Shown here: positions 15,018 through 23,532 of the stretch, in pieces
Position numbering within the stretch: position 1 is the stretch's first letter
Layout: the number at the start of each line of letters is the position of its first letter
Assembly: GCA_945915065.1 (NCBI GenBank)
Contig: CAMEER010000012.1
Span: forward strand, 1-36,558
DNA length: 36,558 nucleotides
Direction: 5' to 3'
From: an uncultured Clostridia bacterium
GTDB lineage: Bacteria > Bacillota > Clostridia > Oscillospirales > Oscillospiraceae
Translations under genes and position numbers: made by a program
Notes under the pieces: model-generated
The model's input: only the letters and a program-made list of their open reading frames with translations
What the model was told of the DNA's origin: nothing
Databases searched by the model: none

Positions 15018-15191
15018 TCAGTGCAGACAGCTTTTCACGTCCTCGAAGGCGCTGTCCATGGCCTTGCCCATGCGTTCCATGGTCTTGCTGACGGCGCGGC
15101 GCGCCTTGCGGTCGGAGGACATACGGTCCACCGTGGCTCCTGCCACCATGCCGATGCAAAGACCGCTGACGAATGCTGCGATTTTCATCAT
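15018..15191 (-). CDS. Small YtxH-like membrane protein
   Basis: 57 residues: a glycine-rich hydrophobic segment (about 3-22, KIAAFVSGLCIGMVAGATV) followed by a basic and then amphipathic tail (SSDRKARRAVSKTMERMGKAMDSAFEDVK). This is the pattern of YtxH-type small envelope proteins of Firmicutes. A start six codons upstream would erase the AAAGGAG that sits seven bases before the ATG at 15191, so the shorter form is chosen. Function unknown. Confidence 0.65.
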   Translation of the reverse strand: MMKIAAFVSGLCIGMVAGATVDRMSSDRKARRAVSKTMERMGKAMDSAFEDVKSCLH

Positions 15192-15259
15192 ACATCCACT
15201 CCTTTTCATCGTCTGGGGTCAGTTTGCCCGGAAAAACGGCAAAAAACACGGGACATTAC

Positions 15260-15288
15260 TTGCCAAAACAGACGCAAAATGGTACAAT
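15260..15288 (+). promoter_or_regulatory. Promoter of the pyrF-like / phosphatase / ygiQ unit
   Basis: TTGCCA (15260-15265), 17 bp, TACAAT (15283-15288), about 38 bases before the first ATG. Confidence 0.75.
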
Positions 15289-15325
15289 AACCTGATTGAA
15301 AAATTTGAGGAAAAAGGAGAACGTT

Positions 15326-16081
15326 ATGTCCATCGAGAGATTGCAGTCCGCTATCCGGGAGAGAAAAACACCGGTGGCGTTGGGCCTTGCGCCGGAGATC
15401 GGGAAGATCTCTGCCAAGCTTTTGAAAAATTTTGAAGATATGTTCGGCCCCGGTGTGATGGCCAACGCCGAGACGCTGCGGTATCACGCCTGTCAGGTCA
15501 TGGACGCGGTGCAGGGAAAGCTGCCCGCCGTGGTCATCAGCGCCGAGCACTACCTGCGCTGCGGCATGATGGGGGCCGATGTGCTGAGCAATCTGGTCAG
15601 CGCCGCCGCGGCCCGGGATCTGTATGTGATCATGGATTGCCGTACCACCCGCCCCGGGCTGTGGCTGGACAGCCCCATGGCCGGCGATGGCCTGACGGTA
15701 ATGCCCTATGTAGGCGGCGACTGCGTGCCCAAGGATACGGACAAGGCGATCTTTGCCGTGGTGCGTACCGACAATGAAAGCTCCGGCGATGTGCAGAACC
15801 TGATCGCCGGAGACCGGCCGCTGTATACGGCGGTGGCCCAGCAGATGGCCCGTCAGGGCGCGGCGCTGGTGGTGGAGACCGGCTACAGTCTCGATATCAA
15901 GGAGGTGCGCAAGCGCTGCGGCGACGCCTTCATGCTGCTGCCCGGCTGTGACGGACAGAACGCCGCGCCTGCTTTTGACGATCTGGGTCACGGCGCCATG
16001 GTGGTGGACTATTCGCTGCAATACGGCGGCGACGTAGATGCGGCCGTTCAGGAGATGAAAGCGTGGGTGAACGTACTGTGA
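15326..16081 (+). CDS. PyrF-like (orotidine-5'-phosphate decarboxylase family) protein lacking catalytic residues
   Basis: A 251-residue TIM-barrel protein that aligns by eye with type 2 OMP decarboxylases: GLTVMPYVGGD (usual LTVNPYLGSD), FAVVRTDNESSGDVQNL (usual FVLVKTSNPSSGELQDL), and MLLPGCDGQ near the end. The catalytic D-x-K-x-x-D array should read like DGKRND; here it is DCRTTR at 104-109, so both the Lys and the second Asp are Arg. The N-terminal LDPR is LAPE. True decarboxylase activity is therefore unlikely, and it may be a repurposed paralogue. AAGGAG lies before the ATG at 15326. The next gene begins inside its end. Family confidence is moderate to good; function unknown. Confidence 0.75.
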   Translation: MSIERLQSAIRERKTPVALGLAPEIGKISAKLLKNFEDMFGPGVMANAETLRYHACQVMDAVQGKLPAVVISAEHYLRCGMMGADVLSNLVSAAAARDLYVIMDCRTTRPGLWLDSPMAGDGLTVMPYVGGDCVPKDTDKAIFAVVRTDNESSGDVQNLIAGDRPLYTAVAQQMARQGAALVVETGYSLDIKEVRKRCGDAFMLLPGCDGQNAAPAFDDLGHGAMVVDYSLQYGGDVDAAVQEMKAWVNVL

Positions 16082-17115
16082 CGACTGTATATCTGATCCG
16101 CCACGCTGAGGCGGAGGGCAATCTCTACCGGATCGCCCATGGCCAGTACGACGGCCTGATCACCGACCGGGGCTATCAGCAGCTTCGGGTGCTGAAAAAG
16201 CGCTTTGACAATGTACATATCGACGCGGTGTACAGCAGCGATCTGTTCCGGGCCCGCACCACCGCCCGGGCCATCTATGAGCCCAAGGGTCTGGAATTGC
16301 ACACCGACCCGGCCTTCCGGGAGATCCATATGGGCTGTTGGGAGGGCCGTCCCTGGCAGGAGCTGAATACCGCCTATGACGAGCAGATGTTTTACTTCAA
16401 CCGGCAGTTGGACAAGTTCCATGTGGAGGGCAGCGAGACGGCTCAGCAGGTACTGGATCGTTACATCCCGGCTCTGAAGCGGGTGGCGGCGGAGAACGAC
16501 GGCAAGACCGTTGCCATCTTCAGCCACGGCGCGGCCATGCGCATGGTGCTGGGGGTGCTCAGTGGTTTGCCGCTGTCTCGGGTGGGAGAGACGCCCCACG
16601 GGGACAACACCGCCGTGTCGCTGCTGGAGATCGACGGCGACAATGTCCGGGTGGTGTATCAAAACGACAACAGCCATCAGGTGGAGGCGGGACTGTCCAC
16701 CTTTGCCAAGCAGAGCTGGTGGCGTGACAAGCGGATGATGAGCGGCGGCCAGTACTATCGGGAGATGGACGAGGCCACCGCTGCGCGCTTCGGCGTTCCG
16801 GAAGAGGGAAAGCGCATCGCCGTGTGGTTTGAGCAGGAGCCGGTGGGAGCGCTGACGCTGCTGCCGGACAGGGAAAAAGACGCGGGCTGGATCGGCTACT
16901 ACTATCTGGAGCCGTCCATGCGGGGTCGGAACTACGGGATCCCGCCGCTGGGCCAGGCGGTGCAGTTCTACCGCGCCCGGGGCATCGACCGGCTGCGGCT
17001 CTCCTGTTCCGATGAGCAGACGAGAGGATTTTTTGCCCATTACGGCTTCTATCCGCTGGAGGGAGACGTGATGGAGAAGTATATCGGCTATGAACCGCGG
17101 GAGATCGTATGGTAA
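16063..17115 (+). CDS. Histidine phosphatase - GNAT acetyltransferase fusion
   Basis: A 350-residue two-domain protein. Residues 1-215 are a histidine phosphatase: LIRHAE with R13 and the phospho-accepting H14, SSDLFRARTTA, REIHMGCWEG with the acid E87, and FSHGAAMR with H155. Residues ~230-345 read as a GNAT fold with RGRNYGIPPLG as the acetyl-CoA loop and FFAHYGFYPL at the end. The substrate is unknown for both halves. It starts with GTG at 16063 (AGGAG eight bases before), 19 bases inside the preceding gene, and overlaps the next by 7, so the three are translationally coupled. The same fusion is known from other Clostridia. Confidence 0.88.
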   Translation: MGERTVTTVYLIRHAEAEGNLYRIAHGQYDGLITDRGYQQLRVLKKRFDNVHIDAVYSSDLFRARTTARAIYEPKGLELHTDPAFREIHMGCWEGRPWQELNTAYDEQMFYFNRQLDKFHVEGSETAQQVLDRYIPALKRVAAENDGKTVAIFSHGAAMRMVLGVLSGLPLSRVGETPHGDNTAVSLLEIDGDNVRVVYQNDNSHQVEAGLSTFAKQSWWRDKRMMSGGQYYREMDEATAARFGVPEEGKRIAVWFEQEPVGALTLLPDREKDAGWIGYYYLEPSMRGRNYGIPPLGQAVQFYRARGIDRLRLSCSDEQTRGFFAHYGFYPLEGDVMEKYIGYEPREIVW

Positions 17116-19079
17116 AGGGAACGGAATTTTTGCCGGTGAGCCGGGATGAGATGATCCGCCGGGGCTGGTATTACTATGATTTTCTGGTGGTAACGGCGGA
17201 CGGCTATATTGACCATCCCAGCTTCGGCAGCGCCATTATTGCCCGGCTGCTGGAGGGCGAGGGCTATCGGGTGGCGGTGCTGGCGCAGCCGGACTGGCGT
17301 GACGCCGAAGCCTTCCGCACCATGGGAAAGCCCCGGTACGGCGTGCTGATCGGCGGTGGGAATCTGGACTCCATGGTGGCTCACTATACGGTGGCCAAGC
17401 GCCGCCGGACACAGGACCTGTACAGCCCCGGCGGAAAGTTGGGCTTCCGGCCTGACCGGCCCACCATCGTTTACGCCAACCGGGCCAGGGAGGCGTTTCC
17501 CGATACGCCTATCGTCATCGGCGGGTTGGAGGCGTCGCTGCGGCGGTTCGCCCACTATGACTACTGGGAGGACAAGGTGCGCCGCCCCATCCTGTTTGAC
17601 GCGCCCGCCGACCTGCTGGTGTACGGCATGGGGGAGAGCGCCACGGTGGAGATCGCCCGCCGTCTGGCGGGCAAAACGCCGGTGGCGGAGATCACGGACG
17701 TGCGGGGCACCGCCTGTATCGTGACAGACCCGGCGGTGTGCCGGTATCACGAGGTAACGTGTCCCTCCTTTGAGGAGGTACAGGGCGATAAGACCGCTTA
17801 CGCCAAGGCCACTAAGGTGCAGTACGAGGAGCACGATCCCATCCGGGGAAAGGCTGTTTTGCAGCAGTGTCAGGGCCGGTGGCTGCTGGTGAATCCGCCC
17901 CAGCGGCCCTTGAACCGCCAGGCGCTGGATAAACTGTATGACCTGCCCTTTACCCGGGAGGTACACCCTATGTACCGGGAGGGGATTCCCGCCATTGAGG
18001 AGGTGCGCTTCTCCATCACCCACAACCGGGGCTGCTTCGGCGGGTGCAACTTCTGCGCGCTGGCGTTCCATCAGGGCAGAATGGTCACCTCCCGCAGCAT
18101 CGAGTCGGTGCTCTCGGAGGCAGAGCTGCTGACTCATGATCCGCGGTTCAAGGGGTATATCCACGATGTGGGCGGCCCCAGCGCCAACTTCCGCCACACC
18201 TCCTGCCGACAGCAGAAGGAGCACGGCATGTGTCGGGGCAAGTCCTGCCTGGCGCCGGAGCCCTGCAAGAACCTGGACGCCGACCACAGTGAGTATACGG
18301 AGCTTTTGCGGCGGATGCGGAAGATCCCCGGCATCAAGAAGGTGTTCGTCCGCAGCGGCGTGCGGTATGACTACATGCTGCAGGACAAGAACAGGGACTT
18401 TTTCAAGGAATTAGTGGGCTATCACATCAGCGGACAGTTGAAGGTGGCGCCGGAGCACTGCGTGTCCTCGGTGCTGGACTATATGGGAAAGCCGCATTTC
18501 GATGTGTTTCTGAAGTTCTGGCGGCAGTATCAGAAGCTGAACGAATCCGACGGACGGGAACAGTATCTGGTGCCGTACCTGATGTCCTCCCATCCCGGCT
18601 GCACCCTGAACGACGCGGTGGATCTGGCGGTGTTCCTCAAGCGCACCGGCCACCAGCCGGAGCAGGTGCAGGACTTTTATCCCACGCCGGGCACTATGTC
18701 CACCTGCATGTACTATACCGGTATCGACCCGCGCACCATGGAGCCGGTGTATGTGGCCCGGGATCCCCACGACAAGGCGCTGCAGCGGGCGCTGCTGCAA
18801 TGGGGTCGGCCTGACAAGCGGGCGCTGGTGATCGAGGCGCTGGAGAAAACGGAGCGCACCGATCTCATCGGCTATGGACCGGAATGCTTGCTGCGGCCCA
18901 TGAAGGGCGAGAAGTACGACGTGAAAACGCCGCCCGCGCCGCCGAAAAAGAGGAAGGACGGCCGTCCGCCCAAGACGGAGGAGACGCCCCGCCGGGAGCG
19001 CCGCACCGACGGGCAGAAGGGGAAGATGTCACCCCGAAAAAAGGCGGCGTTTGCCAGGCAGCGGGCCAAAAAGAAATAA
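17109..19079 (+). CDS. YgiQ family radical SAM protein
   Basis: A 656-residue radical SAM protein with an N-terminal UPF0313-type domain (FLPVSRDEMIRRGWYYYDFLVVTADGY...). The iron-sulfur motif CFGGCNFC is at C309, C313, C316, followed by the SAM-binding barrel. A second conserved Cys stretch is HGMCRGKSCLAPEPC. The C-terminal ~60 residues are a low-complexity Lys/Arg/Pro tail that may bind nucleic acid. The reaction catalysed by YgiQ proteins is not established. The gene overlaps the phosphatase-GNAT gene and is the last gene of the unit; two tandem terminators follow. Confidence 0.95.
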   Translation: MVKGTEFLPVSRDEMIRRGWYYYDFLVVTADGYIDHPSFGSAIIARLLEGEGYRVAVLAQPDWRDAEAFRTMGKPRYGVLIGGGNLDSMVAHYTVAKRRRTQDLYSPGGKLGFRPDRPTIVYANRAREAFPDTPIVIGGLEASLRRFAHYDYWEDKVRRPILFDAPADLLVYGMGESATVEIARRLAGKTPVAEITDVRGTACIVTDPAVCRYHEVTCPSFEEVQGDKTAYAKATKVQYEEHDPIRGKAVLQQCQGRWLLVNPPQRPLNRQALDKLYDLPFTREVHPMYREGIPAIEEVRFSITHNRGCFGGCNFCALAFHQGRMVTSRSIESVLSEAELLTHDPRFKGYIHDVGGPSANFRHTSCRQQKEHGMCRGKSCLAPEPCKNLDADHSEYTELLRRMRKIPGIKKVFVRSGVRYDYMLQDKNRDFFKELVGYHISGQLKVAPEHCVSSVLDYMGKPHFDVFLKFWRQYQKLNESDGREQYLVPYLMSSHPGCTLNDAVDLAVFLKRTGHQPEQVQDFYPTPGTMSTCMYYTGIDPRTMEPVYVARDPHDKALQRALLQWGRPDKRALVIEALEKTERTDLIGYGPECLLRPMKGEKYDVKTPPAPPKKRKDGRPPKTEETPRRERRTDGQKGKMSPRKKAAFARQRAKKK

Positions 19080-19089
19080 AAGGAGTGAT

Positions 19090-19118
19090 AAAGGGATGCT
19101 GCCGGCAGCATCCCTTTT
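19090..19118 (+). terminator. First terminator after ygiQ
   Basis: AAAGGGATGCTG (19090-19101) pairs with CAGCATCCCTTT (19106-19117), loop CCGG, plus T. Confidence 0.85.
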
Positions 19119-19127
19119 CGCCATCCG

Positions 19128-19164
19128 CAGCGTTCCTTCCCGACACGGGGAGGAACGCTGTTTT
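19128..19164 (+). terminator. Second, back-up terminator after ygiQ
   Basis: CAGCGTTCCT (19128-19137) pairs with AGGAACGCTG (19151-19160), followed by TTTT. The rest of the gap to 19251 shows nothing recognisable. Confidence 0.8.
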
Positions 19165-19251
19165 GTACTTGCATCTCATGCAGCACGTCCCTGCTGATGG
19201 CCCTTGCCTCAGAGCCCTTTGACCGGACAGAACGGGCTTGCGGCAAGTATC

Positions 19252-19280
19252 TTGACAAACGATCGCCGCGACAATATAGT
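19252..19280 (+). promoter_or_regulatory. Sigma-A promoter of the regulator gene
   Basis: TTGACA (19252-19257), 17 bp, TATAGT (19275-19280); the leader is about 40 bases. Confidence 0.85.
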
Positions 19281-19327
19281 AAGAACATGAGAAACGGTTG
19301 TTACGGCGATGAAAATGAGGAACCACA

Positions 19328-21112
19328 ATGAGTATTTTGCAAGACGTCATGGACGCATCCTCCCATGCCATGTTTACTATGGACCGCAGCGGTATTGTCA
19401 CCAATATTAACCGGCGGGCGAAGGAGCAGTTTGGCCTGTTCAACCATTCCACCGAATCCCATGCGGCCGGCCGTCTGGTGACAGGCGATGTGGTGATCCT
19501 GATCAGTACCTATCTCGGCGGAGATGATGGGGAACTGACCGTGCAGGATCTGCGGCGGATCGGGATCCACGAGCACCGGCTTCGGGGTGGGGATAAGATC
19601 ATCGCGGTGGGCGTATATGCCGATCCGGCCTTCAAACCGGTGTATAAGTTTATGCGCCGCAGCGAGGACGAGAAGCTGCAGTTGGATACGGTGTATCAGG
19701 GCGTGCCGATTCATGCCTCGATCCGGGCGGGTGTTGTCACGGTGCAGGTAAGGGAACACAGCTATTCACTGAATTATTTTCGCTCCATCGGACAGATGGT
19801 GATTTTGGACGGCGCCACAAAAAACGTCAAGTTCTGGGAGGAAAATGGCTACTCTGCCCGTAAGGAGGGCATCGGCAATTTGCTGCGGGGCGCCCCTTAC
19901 GGCGCGAAAAGCCCGGAAACCGAGGTGGATGTTGTCGGATACCATTTTCGGGAGTTTTTTGAGGGGCAGCGGTTTGAGAAACATGTTCGTCAGGTGCTGA
20001 ACGGCGAGCGGGAACGCTGCGAGCGGGAAGAATATGACATCAACGGCTTCGCCCTGACGGCCTCCATTCTGCCGATCAGCAGCGAAAGCGCCCACCCGGC
20101 AGGTGTGATCGTCAAATTTCGCAACATTGCGGATATCCGTGCAACGATCATGGAGCGGAATGACGCCATCGAATCCATCGAGCGGCAGTACCGCAGGGCG
20201 GAAAGCACGGTAGCAACCGAGAACGCGTTTGCCTCGCTGCTCAGTTCGGGAACGGCCATGACAAAAGCCAGAGAGTACGCCTATCGGTTGGCCCAGCGGG
20301 ATTGCCCGATTCTGATTACCGGCGAACACGGAACGGGCAAAACGAATCTGGCGAAGTCGCTGCAGCAAATACAAAAGCGTCAGGGACCCTTCCTCTCGGT
20401 GGACTGCACCGCCTGCGGCAGTGAACAGGTGGATCGTATCCTGTTCGGTGACGGCAAGGGCAAAGACGGTGCGTTTATCCGGGCCGACGGAGGCACTGTT
20501 TTGCTGGACGCCATTGAGGAGCTCAGCCCGCCAGCCCAGCTGAGACTGTTGGAGGTCATTCAGAATCAGCAAATCTACCTGACGGAGACCGATGAATATA
20601 TTGCGGCCAATGTGCGCGTTTTCGCCACGACAGCCTGCGATCTGAAAAAAGCGGTTGACGATGGGCGATTCAGAGCAGACCTTTACTACCGGCTCAGCGC
20701 CTTTCAGGTGGAGCTGCCGCCGCTGCGGTCCTGCCGCGGCGATATTCCCTTTTTGATCAACAATCTGATGGAGGAGATCCGGCAGAAACACAATATGCCG
20801 GAAAAATACCTTTCCGGCGAAGCCTTCAGCCGCCTCCTGTCCTATAATTGGCCCGGGAATATCCGGGAGCTTGAAAATGTTCTGGAACGGGCCGTGACAC
20901 TGTCAGAGGGCGACTTGATCTATTTGGAATATGTCCGCCTGGAGGAAGAAGTGCCGGCGTTGACCATGCGGGAACAGCTTCGTGATGCGGAAAAGCGGAT
21001 ATTGCAGCAGACGCTGGCCCAGTGTGACGGTGACAAGAATCGGGCGATGGCGGTTTTGCACATGAGCCGCAGTTCATTTTATGACAAATGCAAGGAATAT
21101 GGCATCAAATAA
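19328..21112 (+). CDS. PAS - AAA+ - Fis-type HTH regulator lacking the sigma-54 contact loop
   Basis: A 594-residue regulator built like a sigma-54 enhancer-binding protein. It has an N-terminal PAS-like segment (about 5-40), a further sensory region to ~300, an AAA+ domain (~310-530) and a Fis-type HTH (~555-594, DKNRAMAVLHMSRSSFYDKCKEYGI). Walker A is GEHGTGKT (332-339). The loop GAFTGA that contacts sigma-54 is missing: LFGDGKGKD runs straight into GAFIRADGGT, which aligns with the GKFELADGG part. Walker B reads LLDAIEEL, with Ala395 where the catalytic Glu should be. It is therefore unlikely to remodel sigma-54 polymerase and may act like TyrR on sigma-A promoters. It has its own promoter and terminator and is upstream of the dapF-lysA cluster, its probable target. 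Confidence 0.88.
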   Translation: MSILQDVMDASSHAMFTMDRSGIVTNINRRAKEQFGLFNHSTESHAAGRLVTGDVVILISTYLGGDDGELTVQDLRRIGIHEHRLRGGDKIIAVGVYADPAFKPVYKFMRRSEDEKLQLDTVYQGVPIHASIRAGVVTVQVREHSYSLNYFRSIGQMVILDGATKNVKFWEENGYSARKEGIGNLLRGAPYGAKSPETEVDVVGYHFREFFEGQRFEKHVRQVLNGERERCEREEYDINGFALTASILPISSESAHPAGVIVKFRNIADIRATIMERNDAIESIERQYRRAESTVATENAFASLLSSGTAMTKAREYAYRLAQRDCPILITGEHGTGKTNLAKSLQQIQKRQGPFLSVDCTACGSEQVDRILFGDGKGKDGAFIRADGGTVLLDAIEELSPPAQLRLLEVIQNQQIYLTETDEYIAANVRVFATTACDLKKAVDDGRFRADLYYRLSAFQVELPPLRSCRGDIPFLINNLMEEIRQKHNMPEKYLSGEAFSRLLSYNWPGNIRELENVLERAVTLSEGDLIYLEYVRLEEEVPALTMREQLRDAEKRILQQTLAQCDGDKNRAMAVLHMSRSSFYDKCKEYGIK

Positions 21113-21130
21113 GAGGGGAAACAGATGCAC

Positions 21131-21159
21131 AAACAGGACGGACGCTGCCCGTCCTGTTT
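21131..21159 (+). terminator. Terminator of the regulator gene
   Basis: AAACAGGACGG (21131-21141) pairs with CCGTCCTGTTT (21149-21159), 7-base loop; the U-run is short. Confidence 0.75.
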
Positions 21160-21170
21160 GATGGATCAAT

Positions 21171-21210
21171 AGTCCAAAATTTTGGATTTCAGTCCGAATA
21201 TTTGGATTTT
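21171..21210. promoter_or_regulatory. Tandem palindromic operators upstream of dapF
   Basis: Two 20-bp units in direct repeat (16 of 20 identical) each hold a 14-bp palindrome: TCCAAAATTTTGGA (21173-21186, perfect) and TCCGAATATTTGGA (21193-21206, one mismatched pair). Centres are exactly 20 bp apart, about two helical turns, and lie roughly 75 and 55 bases before the predicted transcription start. This is activator-type spacing. Confidence 0.75.
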
Positions 21211-21219
21211 GACAGAAAT

Positions 21220-21247
21220 TTGACGGGAGTATTTTTTCTGTTAAAAT
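21220..21247 (+). promoter_or_regulatory. Sigma-A promoter of the dapF-lysA cluster
   Basis: TTGACG (21220-21225), 16 bp, TAAAAT (21242-21247). I found no GG-N10-GC sigma-54 promoter between 21113 and 21318. Confidence 0.7.
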
Positions 21248-21318
21248 GTAAAGCAGGAAAGAGGATGCGGCAATGACCGTGATTGCCGAAAATGTGAAAT
21301 GTGATGGGGGATGAGCGG

Positions 21319-22152
21319 ATGAAATTTTGGAAGATGAACGGCGCGGGAAATGATTTTATCATTATCAACAACATCGAGGAGAAGATCCCTCAAGAGCATT
21401 TGAGCCGTGTTGCCGCAACGCTGTGTGAGCGGCATTTGTCCATCGGCGCAGACGGCTTTATGGTGGTGGAAGCCTCCTCTCAGGCCGATTATCGGATGCT
21501 GTTTTACAATTCGGACGGCTCCATGGGAGAAATGTGCGGCAACGGGGCCAGATGTATTGCCCGATATGGGTATGAGAACGGCCTGGCCGGCGATGTCCAG
21601 CGCATTGAGACCACGGCCGGCATTGTGATCGGGGAACGGAAGAGCCGGCGGCTTTACCGGGTCCGTCTGAATGATCCCAGCGTGGTGGAACGCAGAGATA
21701 TCGAAGTGGACGGTAAGGTATATGAGTGCTACTATGTGGAGCTGGGAAATCCCGGTATCCCCCATGCGGTAGTTCCCATGACGCAGCTTAAGGAGATCCC
21801 GGGAAGTGAGCTGTTTGCGCTGGGCCGGAAGATGCGGTACCATGAAAAATTCCCCAAGGGCGCCAATGTGAATTTCTTCGAAATCATCGGAGAGGATCAT
21901 CTCTATGAGCGGACATGGGAGCGGGGCGTAGAGGACTTCACCTATGCCTGCGGCACAGGTACCGGCTCGGTCGTCACTGTGCTGACGCTGCTGGGAAAAG
22001 TCAGCGGCAAAAATGTGAAGGTGGATATGGCCGGCGGACAGCTGGTGATCGATGTGGAGCATACAGGGGATCATGTGGATAACCTGTATCTGACCGGCCC
22101 CACCAACATCGTCTGCAAGGGCGAGGTAACCGATGAGGAGTTGACACTGTAA
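21319..22152 (+). CDS. dapF: Diaminopimelate epimerase
   Basis: A 277-residue cofactor-independent racemase that interconverts LL- and meso-diaminopimelate. Both catalytic cysteines are present: C73 in EMCGNGARC and C211 in YACGTGTG. The N-terminal MKFWKMNGAGNDFI is typical. The chosen ATG at 21319 has GGGGGA upstream; earlier starts at 21301/21304 would consume it. It is the first gene of the cluster with a transporter, a PLP enzyme and lysA, and is placed behind tandem operators. The nearest characterised role is lysine/peptidoglycan precursor synthesis, but its companions raise the option of a catabolic or other epimerase role. Confidence 0.9.
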   Translation: MKFWKMNGAGNDFIIINNIEEKIPQEHLSRVAATLCERHLSIGADGFMVVEASSQADYRMLFYNSDGSMGEMCGNGARCIARYGYENGLAGDVQRIETTAGIVIGERKSRRLYRVRLNDPSVVERRDIEVDGKVYECYYVELGNPGIPHAVVPMTQLKEIPGSELFALGRKMRYHEKFPKGANVNFFEIIGEDHLYERTWERGVEDFTYACGTGTGSVVTVLTLLGKVSGKNVKVDMAGGQLVIDVEHTGDHVDNLYLTGPTNIVCKGEVTDEELTL

Positions 22153-22223
22153 TCTCTGGGTGGTAAGCGAAAGCTTTTCACGATACAAGCCAATGTGTGA
22201 TTCTATTTTAGGAGGAAAGAACA

Positions 22224-23498
22224 ATGAACAAGAGTTCCATCGTCAAGAACTATCGGTTCTTGGCAATCATGCTGGGCGCAATGATCGCCGGATGCATTGT
22301 GGGCTGGTTTGCCCCCGGCTTCGGCAGCGCTATCAAGCCGCTGGGCACCGTGTTCATCAACATGATGTTCTGCGTGGTCGTCCCCCTGGTGTTTGCATCC
22401 ATCGCCAGCTCCGTGGCGAACATGCGCAGCCGCAAGCGTGCCGGTAAGATCCTGGGCAGCACCGTTGCCACCTTCGTCATCACCGGCGCTATCGCCGCGG
22501 TGATCATGTTCGTGCTGATGAAGATCTTCCCGCCCGTACTGACCCCCTGGAGCGAGATCCCCTCCGAGGAAATGGGCGAATATGCCTCCATTTCCGACAT
22601 GATCGTCAATTTCTTTACGGTCTCTGACTTCTCCGGCCTGCTCAGCCGCAGAGCCATGCTGCCCCTGATCGTCTTCTCCCTGCTGTTCGGCTTTGCCACG
22701 AACCTGGCAGGCGGCCCCGACTGCCTGGTGGGCAAGTGGCTGTCCGACCTGAGCAACGTGATGCTGAAGTTCGTCAAGATCATCACCTATTATGCGCCTG
22801 TTGCCTTCTTCGCGATTTTCGCGGATCTGGTGGCGCAGTACGGCTCCGCCATTACGGTGTCCTATGGCCGTGCCATGCTGGTTTACTATCCTCTGTGCTT
22901 CGTCTACATTTTCACCATGTTCCCGCTGATGGCCCGCTTCGGCGGCGGCAAGGGCGCCGTCAAGACCATGTTCAAGCACATTGCCCGTCCCGCTATCGTG
23001 TCTCTGGGCACCTGCTCCAGCGTGGCCACCATTCCCACCAACCTGGATGAGGCGGAAGCCACCGGCATTTCCAAGGACGTTGCGGAAATGGTCTGCCCCT
23101 TGGGCGCCACCATGCACATGGACGGTTCCTGCTTCAGCTGCGTTTTGAAGATCGCCTTTGTTTGGGGCGTGTTCGGCCAGGCCATGACCTGGGACAAGCT
23201 GATCCCCATCGTTCTGGTGGCGGTTCTGTCCTCTGTCGGTATGTCCGGCGTTCCCGGCGGCGGCTATATCGGTGAGTACATTATCTGCTCCATTTTCTTC
23301 CCCAACCAGATCGAGATGGCCTTCCCCATTCTGGTCATGATCGGCAACCTGGTGGATCCTCCCGCAACCATGATCAACTCCGCCGGCGACTATGTGGTGT
23401 CCTATGTGGTGTCCCGCTTTGTCGATGGCAAGGATTGGCTGCAGAAGGCGCTGAAGAAGCAGAACGGCGAAGCTGTAAGCGAAGAAGCCGCGCAGTGA
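22224..23498 (+). CDS. Dicarboxylate/amino acid:cation symporter (DAACS/SDF family)
   Basis: A 424-residue inner-membrane transporter of the GltP/DctA fold with about eight transmembrane segments and two re-entrant hairpins. Family signatures: SLGTCSSVATIPTNL (hairpin 1, usually SSSATLP), PLGATMHMDG (usually PLGATINMDG) and GNLVDPPATMINSAGD, which carries the substrate-binding Asp/Asn. The hairpin 1 Ser-rich motif is altered (TCSSVAT), so the substrate may differ from glutamate or succinate. AGGAGG lies before the ATG at 22224. In this cluster it most likely imports the amino acid that the neighbours process. Confidence 0.92.
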   Translation: MNKSSIVKNYRFLAIMLGAMIAGCIVGWFAPGFGSAIKPLGTVFINMMFCVVVPLVFASIASSVANMRSRKRAGKILGSTVATFVITGAIAAVIMFVLMKIFPPVLTPWSEIPSEEMGEYASISDMIVNFFTVSDFSGLLSRRAMLPLIVFSLLFGFATNLAGGPDCLVGKWLSDLSNVMLKFVKIITYYAPVAFFAIFADLVAQYGSAITVSYGRAMLVYYPLCFVYIFTMFPLMARFGGGKGAVKTMFKHIARPAIVSLGTCSSVATIPTNLDEAEATGISKDVAEMVCPLGATMHMDGSCFSCVLKIAFVWGVFGQAMTWDKLIPIVLVAVLSSVGMSGVPGGGYIGEYIICSIFFPNQIEMAFPILVMIGNLVDPPATMINSAGDYVVSYVVSRFVDGKDWLQKALKKQNGEAVSEEAAQ

Positions 23499-23532
23499 GC
23501 CTTTCATACAATTGATAGCGCATTGAAGTAAA

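Noticed and set aside
21113-21318. Sigma-54 (-24/-12) promoter upstream of dapF
   Set aside because: The only GG...GC candidates have wrong spacing (14 instead of 10), while a good sigma-A promoter is present.
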